NCBI GenBank assembly: GCA_049282455.1
Contig: JBAPUB010000260.1
Coordinates: forward strand, 1-7,601
DNA: 7,601 nucleotides
Source: JBAPUB01 sp049282455
Lineage (GTDB): Bacteria > Actinomycetota > Actinomycetes > JAHEKZ01
Reading direction: 5' to 3'
The position numbers were made by a program, and so were the translations under genes. Below the pieces are notes generated by a model. The model was given only the letters and a program-made list of their open reading frames with translations, was not told the origin of the DNA and searched no databases. Below, piece after piece: positions 1-5,326 of the stretch; position 1 is the stretch's first letter; each line of letters starts with the position of its first letter.

Positions 1-1
1 A

Positions 2-46
2 GACGACGCGTCACTGAACTTCGAGGCCCGCAGTCCGTCGCCCTGA
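2..46 (+). CDS. Possible 3' end of a gene entering from the left (partial)
   Basis: From position 2 the plus strand is open to a TGA at 44-46 and reads DDASLNFEARSPSP. Most codon third positions in this frame are G or C, as in the real genes of this window, and the composition looks natural for a C-terminal tail. Frame 1 is also open, to a TGA at 58-60, but has poorer third-position GC and an arginine-rich reading. With only 14 codons no family can be named. If real, the gene is convergent with the LURP-one gene, and the small hairpin at 54-69 lies between their ends. This is a weak call based on codon bias and arrangement only. Confidence 0.25.
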   Translation, partial: DDASLNFEARSPSP

Positions 47-53
47 CGCAGCG

Positions 54-69
54 TCCCTGAGCCCAGGGA
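54..69. terminator. Small hairpin at a gene end, possible terminator
   Basis: TCCCTG (54-59) and CAGGGA (64-69) form a perfect 6-bp stem around the loop AGCC. It starts six bases past the stop codon of the LURP-one gene, which reads leftward, and eight bases past the possible stop at 44-46 of a rightward gene. It could therefore serve both strands. There is no T run on either side, so at best it would be a U-less hairpin of the kind often seen in high-GC actinobacteria. A stem this short also arises by chance. Confidence 0.3.
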
Positions 70-75
70 GTCGCC

Positions 76-585
76 TCAGTCGTGCTCGCGGGCCATCGCA
101 TCGATGCAGACCGTGATCGCGAGGATGAGCGCCACGTTCTCTTCCGCGTCCATCTCGACACCGTACGTCTCGCGCACCCGGAACCACTTCTTGGAGATCT
201 CGGCGACCTTGTGCCCTTCGCGCTCGATCTCGTACTCGTGGTCGAGGAAGTTGCCTTTGGCCTTGAAGTCGTCGCCCTTGTCGAAGTCGACGAGGTACCG
301 GTCACGGATGCCCAACATGCGTTTGTGGACCTTCGCCTCGCTTCCACCGATCTCGATGGTCATCGTGTCCCGGACGGCAAGCTTCTTCTCCTTGATCGTC
401 GCGACCTCGTGGCCATGGGCGTCCTCGAGGACGAAGGTCTCCCTGAACCGGACCGCCTTGCCGTCGACCTTGAAGACCTTCTCGCCGTCCTCGTCCTCGA
501 TCCAGTAGTCGTCACCGACCGAGAGCAGCTTCTCGCGCATCTGGAAGCGTCGAGTGCCGTCCTTGCCGTGATGCAGAAGAGCCAT
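76..585 (-). CDS. LURP-one-related / YxjI-like Tubby-fold protein
   Basis: A 169-residue soluble protein that I recognise as a LURP-one-related (YxjI-like, DUF567) family member. The family adopts the Tubby-like fold, a closed beta barrel around a buried C-terminal helix. The sequence fits: alternating short strands with basic and acidic turns from residue 13 to about 145, including repeated VRD/IRD/VRET-type strand-turn motifs (residues 71-73, 93-95, 137-140), then a hydrophobic helix at about 149-163 (VALILAITVCIDAM). The length matches the bacterial family. The ATG at 585 is chosen because a strong GGAGGT Shine-Dalgarno lies six bases upstream. The same frame stays open to 762, but that extension has no such site and would overlap the pirin gene. 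The gene is divergent from the pirin gene. No enzymatic role is established for bacterial members; the phospholipid scramblase relationship is structural only. Family call is good, function unknown. Confidence 0.8.
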   Translation of the reverse strand: MALLHHGKDGTRRFQMREKLLSVGDDYWIEDEDGEKVFKVDGKAVRFRETFVLEDAHGHEVATIKEKKLAVRDTMTIEIGGSEAKVHKRMLGIRDRYLVDFDKGDDFKAKGNFLDHEYEIEREGHKVAEISKKWFRVRETYGVEMDAEENVALILAITVCIDAMAREHD

Positions 586-590
586 GGTCA

Positions 591-598
591 ACCTCCGG
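591..598 (-). promoter_or_regulatory. Ribosome binding site deciding the LURP-one start
   Basis: On the minus strand CCGGAGGT precedes the ATG at 585 with five bases between. It is the best Shine-Dalgarno match in the window. It fixes the start here rather than at an in-frame codon further upstream. Confidence 0.7.
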
Positions 599-617
599 AT
601 AGCGCCAAGAAATAGCC

Positions 618-664
618 AGCCGCCCCTTCTTGTTGGGCGGTCGAGCATGCTGACACGTCGACCG
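618..664. promoter_or_regulatory. Divergent promoter region with two overlapping inverted repeats
   Basis: The 94-base gap between the divergent LURP-one and pirin genes holds two dyads. CCGCCC (620-625) pairs with GGGCGG (635-640) around nine bases. CGGTCGA (638-644) pairs perfectly with TCGACCG (658-664) around 13 bases that include the palindrome GCATGC. The dyads share bases 638-640, so as RNA structures they would exclude each other. As DNA, the second, with 7-bp arms and 20-base centre-to-centre spacing, looks like a dimeric-regulator operator placed just upstream of the pirin Shine-Dalgarno. No convincing -35/-10 pair is visible for either gene. The regulator is unknown. Confidence 0.35.
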
Positions 665-668
665 TAGC

Positions 669-673
669 GGGAG
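669..673 (+). promoter_or_regulatory. Ribosome binding site of the pirin gene
   Basis: GGGAG lies six bases before the ATG at 680, a normal Shine-Dalgarno position, and supports that start. Confidence 0.55.
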
Positions 674-679
674 TCCGAG

Positions 680-1447
680 ATGATCGTGAACGGCCAGGCT
701 GGCGTGGAGGTCCGTCGCGCGGACCAGCGGTTCGTCACCGACTTCGGGTGGCTGGACTCCAAGCACTCCTTCTCGTTCGGCCACCACTACGACCACGCCA
801 ACACCCACCACGGACTGCTCCTCGTCAACAACGACGACATCGTCGTCCCCGGCACGGGCTTCGAGACCCACCCTCACCGCGACATGGAGATCGTCACCTG
901 GGTGCTCCGCGGATCGCTGGTCCACCAGGACTCCACCGGTCACTCCGGTGTGATCTACCCGGGACTGGCCCAGCGGATGAGCGCAGGTCGGGGGATCCTG
1001 CACAGCGAGAAGAACGACTCGTGGCGCCTCGAAGGCGGCGACACCCACGACGACCCGGTCCACTTCGTCCAGATGTGGGTCGTCCCCGATGAGGCTGGCA
1101 TCACCCCCGGCTACGAGCAGCTCGAGATCGACGCCGAGCTCCTGTCCGGCGGCCTCGTGACCGTCGCGTCAGGTATGGCAGAGCACGACGGACACAGTGC
1201 GATCCGGATCAAGAACAAGTACGCGGCCCTCCACGCTGCCCGGCTCGAGCCCGGACAACGGGTCGAGATCCCCGATGCTCCCTTCGTCCACCTGTTCGTA
1301 CCGCGGGGCGAGGTCGACCTCGAGGGCATCGGTGAGCTCAGTGCCGGAGACGCCGCCCGATTCACCGCCACGGGCGGCAACACCGTGACGGCAACCACCC
1401 CCTCGGAGATCCTGGTCTGGGAGATGCACGCGACCGTCGCCGCCTGA
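680..1447 (+). CDS. Pirin-family bicupin protein (YhhW-like)
   Basis: A 255-residue pirin, a two-domain cupin that binds one metal, usually Fe(II). The N-terminal cupin holds the expected ligand set: H64 and H66 in the ETHPHRDMEIVTW motif, and H108 and E110 in the GRGILHSEKN motif. Other family hallmarks are DSKHSFSFGHHYD (26-38), the VLRG-L-HQDSTGH segment (75-88) and MSAGRGILHSE. The C-terminal cupin (about 140-255) is degenerate and ends in the usual LVWEMHA-type strand. Length is normal for bacterial pirins (E. coli YhhW is 231). Family members have been shown to oxidise quercetin (quercetin 2,3-dioxygenase activity) or to modulate partners such as transcription factors or central metabolic enzymes; the sequence cannot choose between these. 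It is soluble with no signal peptide. The gene is divergent from the LURP-one gene and 29 bases upstream of the NRDE gene, with which it may be co-transcribed. Confidence 0.9.
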   Translation: MIVNGQAGVEVRRADQRFVTDFGWLDSKHSFSFGHHYDHANTHHGLLLVNNDDIVVPGTGFETHPHRDMEIVTWVLRGSLVHQDSTGHSGVIYPGLAQRMSAGRGILHSEKNDSWRLEGGDTHDDPVHFVQMWVVPDEAGITPGYEQLEIDAELLSGGLVTVASGMAEHDGHSAIRIKNKYAALHAARLEPGQRVEIPDAPFVHLFVPRGEVDLEGIGELSAGDAARFTATGGNTVTATTPSEILVWEMHATVAA

Positions 1448-1464
1448 CTCGTCTGCCCTACGCC

Positions 1465-1470
1465 TACGGT
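1465..1470 (+). promoter_or_regulatory. Candidate -10 element for a leaderless NRDE transcript
   Basis: TACGGT fits the actinobacterial TANNNT -10 element. It ends exactly six bases before the GTG at 1477, the spacing at which transcription would begin on the start codon itself. No good Shine-Dalgarno precedes that GTG, which agrees with leaderless translation. A CTGACT at 1444-1449 resembles a -35 but sits only 15 bases away. The site lies in the 29-base gap behind pirin, so the NRDE gene could be transcribed both by readthrough and independently. Confidence 0.4.
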
Positions 1471-1476
1471 GAGCCC

Positions 1477-2217
1477 GTGTGCACCATCGTCTTCGCCTGG
1501 AGCTGGCGACCTGGCGTCTCCTTGGTCCTTGCCGCGAACCGCGACGAGGGCGTGGACCGACCCAGCGACCCCCCCGCGCTGCTGAGGCAGACGCCGCCGC
1601 TGTGGGGAGGACGCGACCTGCTGGCCGGTGGCACCTGGCTGGCCGTCGACCCCAGGGGACGCGTCTGCGCCGTCACCAACCGGCACCCCGGCGGTCGCCG
1701 GCCCGAACGTGACGCTGCGAGGCGTTCACGCGGCGAGGTGCCGCTGACGGTCCTCGAGGGAGGCGACGACCTGTCAGCGACACGCGCGATCGACGCGATG
1801 CGAGCCGAGCAGTACAACCCGGTGAACGTGCTGTACCTGTCCGCGGGCACCGCCTACTGGGGTGGACTGGACGACGAGGCGGGTGTGCGTCGAACGTCGC
1901 TTGCCCCAGGCGTCCACGTACTGACCGAGCAGGATCCGGACGACCCCGCAAGTGAGAAGGCCGCTGCGCTGCTGGGTGACGCGCGCTGCGTTGCGGAGCG
2001 CGCGACGGACGCTGACGAGCTCCTGCTGGGCTTCCGTTCACTGCTTCGTTCGCACGACCGACGCGGCCGTGGCCCCGAAGCCGCTGCGTGCATCCACGAG
2101 ACGCTCTTCGGCACCGTCTCGAGCGCCACCGTCACGGTGTCACCGACGGGTACGCGCTATGAGCACGCCGAAGGACACCCCTGCGTCACCGAGTACCAAA
2201 GCGTCCTGCCAGCCTGA
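1477..2217 (+). CDS. NRDE family (TANGO2-like) protein
   Basis: A 246-residue member of the NRDE/TANGO2 family (Ser/Thr-rich T10 in DB), named for the Asn-Arg-Asp-Glu motif seen here at residues 21-24 in LAANRDE. Other family features follow in order: an N-terminal MCTIVF with Cys2, which becomes N-terminal after Met removal and resembles an Ntn-hydrolase nucleophile; LWGGRDLLAGGTWLAVD (42-58); and CAVTNR (64-69). The placement of Cys2 is why the GTG at 1477 is the right start. Length is typical (about 240-280). Eukaryotic TANGO2/HRG-9 and bacterial relatives have been linked to haem trafficking; enzymatic activity is not settled. The protein is soluble with no signal peptide. The gene follows pirin on the same strand and is convergent with the amidase gene, whose stop codon lies 17 bases beyond its own. 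Confidence 0.88.
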   Translation: MCTIVFAWSWRPGVSLVLAANRDEGVDRPSDPPALLRQTPPLWGGRDLLAGGTWLAVDPRGRVCAVTNRHPGGRRPERDAARRSRGEVPLTVLEGGDDLSATRAIDAMRAEQYNPVNVLYLSAGTAYWGGLDDEAGVRRTSLAPGVHVLTEQDPDDPASEKAAALLGDARCVAERATDADELLLGFRSLLRSHDRRGRGPEAAACIHETLFGTVSSATVTVSPTGTRYEHAEGHPCVTEYQSVLPA

Positions 2218-2239
2218 TCGTCAGCTGCGGGCGATCAGG
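2213..2239. terminator. Inverted repeat carrying both convergent stop codons, likely bidirectional terminator
   Basis: CCTGATCG (2213-2220) and CGATCAGG (2232-2239) are perfect complements. The stem can extend by a T-G wobble and a C-G pair to 10 bp with a 7-base loop. The left arm contains the NRDE stop TGA (2215-2217). The right arm contains the amidase stop, read as TCA on the plus strand (2235-2237). The convergent genes are therefore separated only by this hairpin, which is symmetric for both strands. There is no T tract on either side, so it would act as a U-less hairpin terminator or as a 3'-end stabiliser for both mRNAs. Confidence 0.55.
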
Positions 2240-3698
2240 GCAGTGCTGAAGGCACGACGGTCCGGACCAGTCCGTGCCGCTCACCGTGGGCGGCGATCCG
2301 AAGGAGCAGGCTCTCCGAACGTGCCGGCCCGATCAGCTGCAGCCCCATCGGCAGTCCCTCGGCACCCCGCCCCGCCGGAACCACGAGCACCGGAAGACCG
2401 GCCATCGTCGCGGGCACCGTGACCTCCATCCATCGGTGGTAGGTGTCCATCGCTGCACCAGCGATGGTGTGCGGCCAGTCGTGGTCGACAGGGAACGGCC
2501 ACACCTGAGCCGACGGGAGCGCCACCACGTCGAACTCGTCGAACAGTGCCAGGAACGACCGGTAGAGCCCCGAACGCGTGCGCGCCGAGCGAACGACGTC
2601 ATCGACCGTCAGCCGGTGGAAGCCTTCGACCTCCCAACGTGCCTCGGGCTTCATCCGGCCCAGTGCGTCCTCGTCGTAGTCGAACTCGAGTCCAGCGCCG
2701 ACCTGAAGGTGGCGAAGGGTCAACCACGCCGGCCACAGGTCTTCGACGCCGCGGAACCCCTTCGCCTTCGGCAGCTCCACAGGTTCGACCGTGGCACCCG
2801 CGGAGCTCCAGGTTCCGAGCGCACGCACACAGGTGTCGAGAACTCCGGGTTCGGTGGCGAGGTAGCCGCCGAGGTCTGCGAGCCAACCGATGCGAAGCGC
2901 GTCCAGCTCACAGTCAAGTCCGTCGAGCAACAACTGGGGGTCGTCAGCCAGCGAGAGCGGGTCATGTCGGTCGTGGCCCGACATCGTCGCCAGGAGCAGG
3001 GCCAGGTCACGCGAGTTCCGTGCGATCGGACCGTCGACGCCTCCCGGGACCGAGAACACGTCGTCGTCGGTGTTAGGGACACGTCCCGGCGTCGGTCGTA
3101 GACCCAGCACCTCGTTCCAGCCCGGTGGGTTGCGCAGCGAGCCCATGAAGTCGCTGCCGTCGGCCACCGGCACCATGCCCAAGGCGACGGCGACTGCGGC
3201 ACCTCCGCTGCTTCCGCCCGCCGTTCGCCGCGGGTCGAGTGCGTTGCCGGTAGGTGGACCGAGCGAGTTGTATGTGTGCGAGCCGAGCCCGTGCTCCGGG
3301 GTGTTCGTCTTGCCGACGAAGACAGCTCCGGCACCGCGGACACGACTTGCGAGCAGGCTGTCCTCCGAGGCGACCGGTGCCTCCTCCACCCGGACGAATC
3401 CGCTCGTCGTGGGAAGGCCGCGTACGTCGGACAGGTCCTTCACCGCATGCGGGAGACCGTGCATCCACCCACGGCTCTCGCCCCGCGCCAGCTGCTGGTC
3501 CCTCTCGGCTGCCTCGCGCAGCACCTCCTCGCGAGGTCTCAGGCTGACCATGCAGTGATGCCGGCCCTCCAGGGCCTCGATCCGGTCGAGGTGCGCCGAG
3601 ATCACTTCGACGCACGAGACCTCACCCGCGGCGATGGCCTCACTCAGCGAATAGGCAGTGTTAGCGCACAGGTCCGGTGCGAGCGACGGCCGAGTCAC
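2235..3698 (-). CDS. Amidase signature (AS) family hydrolase
   Basis: A 487-residue amidase-signature enzyme hydrolysing a C-N amide bond through a Ser-cisSer-Lys triad. The predicted triad is K87 in HAVKDL, S163 in AGGSSGG and S187 in MGSLRNP. The 24-residue spacing between the serines equals that in malonamidase E2, and R189 follows the nucleophile as usual. The region just before the nucleophile reads DGSDFMGSLR instead of the commoner DTGGSIR, placing it in a divergent subgroup. The C-terminal third has PSAQVWPFPV and the GLPMGLQLIGP motif (near 455-465) found across the family. It is longer than malonamidase E2 (about 410). The GTG start overlaps the stop of the MatB-like gene by GTGA, so it is probably translationally coupled, and no separate Shine-Dalgarno is needed. 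Substrate cannot be read directly. Its partner suggests a malonate- or methylmalonate-type amide such as malonamate or ureidomalonate; a general aryl or aliphatic amidase remains possible. Confidence 0.88.
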   Translation of the reverse strand: MTRPSLAPDLCANTAYSLSEAIAAGEVSCVEVISAHLDRIEALEGRHHCMVSLRPREEVLREAAERDQQLARGESRGWMHGLPHAVKDLSDVRGLPTTSGFVRVEEAPVASEDSLLASRVRGAGAVFVGKTNTPEHGLGSHTYNSLGPPTGNALDPRRTAGGSSGGAAVAVALGMVPVADGSDFMGSLRNPPGWNEVLGLRPTPGRVPNTDDDVFSVPGGVDGPIARNSRDLALLLATMSGHDRHDPLSLADDPQLLLDGLDCELDALRIGWLADLGGYLATEPGVLDTCVRALGTWSSAGATVEPVELPKAKGFRGVEDLWPAWLTLRHLQVGAGLEFDYDEDALGRMKPEARWEVEGFHRLTVDDVVRSARTRSGLYRSFLALFDEFDVVALPSAQVWPFPVDHDWPHTIAGAAMDTYHRWMEVTVPATMAGLPVLVVPAGRGAEGLPMGLQLIGPARSESLLLRIAAHGERHGLVRTVVPSALP

Positions 3699-5203
3699 GG
3701 TGGATCCGACAGATCCGAGCGCAGCCGTGACTTCTCGACCTTGCCCATCGCGTTGCGGGGCAGTCCCTCGACGACCACGATCCGCTTCGGCACCTTGAAG
3801 CCGGCGAGCTGCCGGCGCACCCCTGAGCGCAGGGCCCCCTCTTCGAGCGTGGCGCCCGGCGCTGCCACGACGACGGCCACGACTGTCTCACCCAGGTCGT
3901 CGTCGGGCAGCCCGATGACCGCAGACTCAGCAACCCCCTCCAGAGCGTCGAGTGCCACCTCGACCTCCTTCGGATGGACGTTCATCCCGCCGGTGATCAC
4001 GAGATCCTTCGACCGCCCGACCAGCTCGAGATAGCCCTCGTCGTCGAACCGTCCGAGGTCGCCGGTGCGGAACCAGCCGTCCCCGGTGAAGTCGCTGCTG
4101 CGCAGGTCAGGCCGACGCCAGTACCCCTCGAACACGTTGGGGCCTCGGACCAGCACATGGCCGATCTCGTGGGGGGGCACAGCGGTGTCGTCGTCGTCCT
4201 TCACGGTGACGTCGACCCCCGGCAGAGGCGGCCCGACCGTTCCCGGTCGCCGCTCACCGTCCAGCGGGTTGGACGTGAGCATCGAGGTCTCGGTCATCCC
4301 GTAGCGCTCGAGCACGACCTTGCCAGTCCGGACCGTGAACTCCTCGTGAGTGGCCTTCGTCATCGGTGCCGAGCCAGAGACGAAGAGCCGCACGTCATCG
4401 GTCAACGGGGCTCCGAAGTGAGGGTCAGACAGCAGCCGGACGTAGTGCGTCGGAACTCCCATGAACACTGAGCACGAGGCGAGCTCGGAAAGGACCACGT
4501 CGACGTCGAACCGCGGAAGGAAGACCATCGAGGAGCCACTCGCAAGCACGCAGTGCGTCGCGACGAACAGCCCGTGGGTGTGGAACAGGGGCAGCACGTG
4601 GAGCAGCACGTCATCGCCGGTGAAGCCCCAGGCGGTGACGAGCGTGTCCGCGTTGTGCACCAGGTTCCCGTGCGACAACAGGGCACCTTTGGGGCGGCCG
4701 GTCGTTCCCGACGTGTACAGAAGCGCCGCAGGACTGCCTGCCGACAGGACGACTGCGGCATCCAGTGGCGTCGCCGACTCGGCCGCCTCCGTCAGCGAAC
4801 CTCGGCCATCAGCACCCAGCGAGAGCTCCGCCCACGCGCCCGGTAGGGGCGCCCGGTCAGCGTCGCGGATGAGCATCGTCGGCTCGGCATCCGACAACAG
4901 TGCGCCGACCTCTTCGTCGGTGTAGGCGGGGTTCAGAGGAAGCTGAACGGCGCCCAGCCGCAGGAGTGCGACATGCACGATGACGGCTTGCGCCGACTTC
5001 TCGACCTGGACACCGACCCGGTCACCCGATTTCACGCCGAGCTCGTGCAGCACCCCCGCGACCCTCGCGGCTGCGTCGGCGAGTCCGCCGTACGTCAGCA
5101 CACGGCCGTCGGCCTCGCGAAGGAAAGGAGTGTCGGCACCCGGTCGCCGCTCGTCGAGCAGCTCCGGGAGCGTGGTGGCACTGGTCACCACTTGTGCGTC
5201 CAT
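3695..5203 (-). CDS. matB: Malonyl-CoA (or methylmalonyl-CoA) synthetase, MatB-like
   Basis: A 502-residue ANL-superfamily acyl-CoA synthetase that activates a carboxylate to acyl-AMP and then to its CoA thioester. General motifs: P-loop YTSGTTGRPKG (163-173), SGSAP (276-280), ERYGMTET (299-306), TGDLG (380-384), hinge GRSKDLVITGG (396-406) and the C-terminal catalytic lysine K488 in NAMGKVEK. Features pointing to MatB rather than a fatty-acyl enzyme are LPLFHTHGLFVA (204-215), MGVPTHYVRLL (248-258) with R256, LERYGMTETSMLTSNP (298-313) with R300, and GGMNVHPKE. These closely match rhizobial and Rhodopseudomonas MatB as I remember them, where two arginines in these segments bind the free carboxylate. 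Length is normal for MatB. The ATG at 5203 has only a weak upstream ACGGG. The gene heads a two-gene operon with the amidase (GTGA overlap) and is divergent from the GH15 gene. No malonyl-CoA decarboxylase or malonate transporter is within the window. Confidence 0.8.
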   Translation of the reverse strand: MDAQVVTSATTLPELLDERRPGADTPFLREADGRVLTYGGLADAAARVAGVLHELGVKSGDRVGVQVEKSAQAVIVHVALLRLGAVQLPLNPAYTDEEVGALLSDAEPTMLIRDADRAPLPGAWAELSLGADGRGSLTEAAESATPLDAAVVLSAGSPAALLYTSGTTGRPKGALLSHGNLVHNADTLVTAWGFTGDDVLLHVLPLFHTHGLFVATHCVLASGSSMVFLPRFDVDVVLSELASCSVFMGVPTHYVRLLSDPHFGAPLTDDVRLFVSGSAPMTKATHEEFTVRTGKVVLERYGMTETSMLTSNPLDGERRPGTVGPPLPGVDVTVKDDDDTAVPPHEIGHVLVRGPNVFEGYWRRPDLRSSDFTGDGWFRTGDLGRFDDEGYLELVGRSKDLVITGGMNVHPKEVEVALDALEGVAESAVIGLPDDDLGETVVAVVVAAPGATLEEGALRSGVRRQLAGFKVPKRIVVVEGLPRNAMGKVEKSRLRSDLSDPP

Positions 5204-5254
5204 CCCGTCATGCCCACGTCACGAGAATGACCGCTCGCGCGGACCGACGTCCAG

Positions 5255-5282
5255 CCAGGTCGCGCAGATGCGCCGACCCTGG
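5255..5282. promoter_or_regulatory. Imperfect dyad in the divergent matB/GH15 promoter region
   Basis: CCAGG (5255-5259) pairs with CCTGG (5278-5282), TC with GA, and GCGC (5262-5265) with GCGC (5270-5273). The total is 11 bp around an AGAT loop with two single-base bulges. It sits in the 123-base gap 44 bases before the GH15 start and 51 bases before the matB start, a natural place for a shared operator. It does not resemble the AT-rich palindrome that I recall for rhizobial MatR. The regulator is unknown, and GC-rich dyads are common in such genomes. Confidence 0.35.
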
Positions 5283-5314
5283 AGGCTCACGCGTCTCATC
5301 CAACCGACCGGTGA

Positions 5315-5320
5315 CATGAT
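5315..5320 (+). promoter_or_regulatory. Candidate -10 element for a leaderless GH15 transcript
   Basis: CATGAT matches TATAAT at four of six positions, including the key second A and final T. It ends six bases before the GTG at 5327. No Shine-Dalgarno precedes that GTG, so transcription could start on the start codon. A -35 hexamer is not evident. The arrangement is the same as that seen before the NRDE gene. Confidence 0.35.
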
Positions 5321-5326
5321 CGACCC

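Noticed and set aside
586..762. Upstream in-frame extension of the LURP-one gene to a start at 762
   Set aside because: It would overlap the pirin gene, its residues do not look like the family, and the ATG at 585 has a strong Shine-Dalgarno at the right distance.
2720..3343. Second open frame on the minus strand within the amidase gene
   Set aside because: It is a shifted reading of the amidase with low-complexity Arg/Ser/Thr composition. The amidase frame carries all catalytic motifs, so no frameshift is implied.
3276..4034. Long open frame on the plus strand across the amidase/MatB junction
   Set aside because: It is antisense to two well-recognised enzymes, has no family resemblance, and is explained by the high GC content, which keeps shadow frames open.
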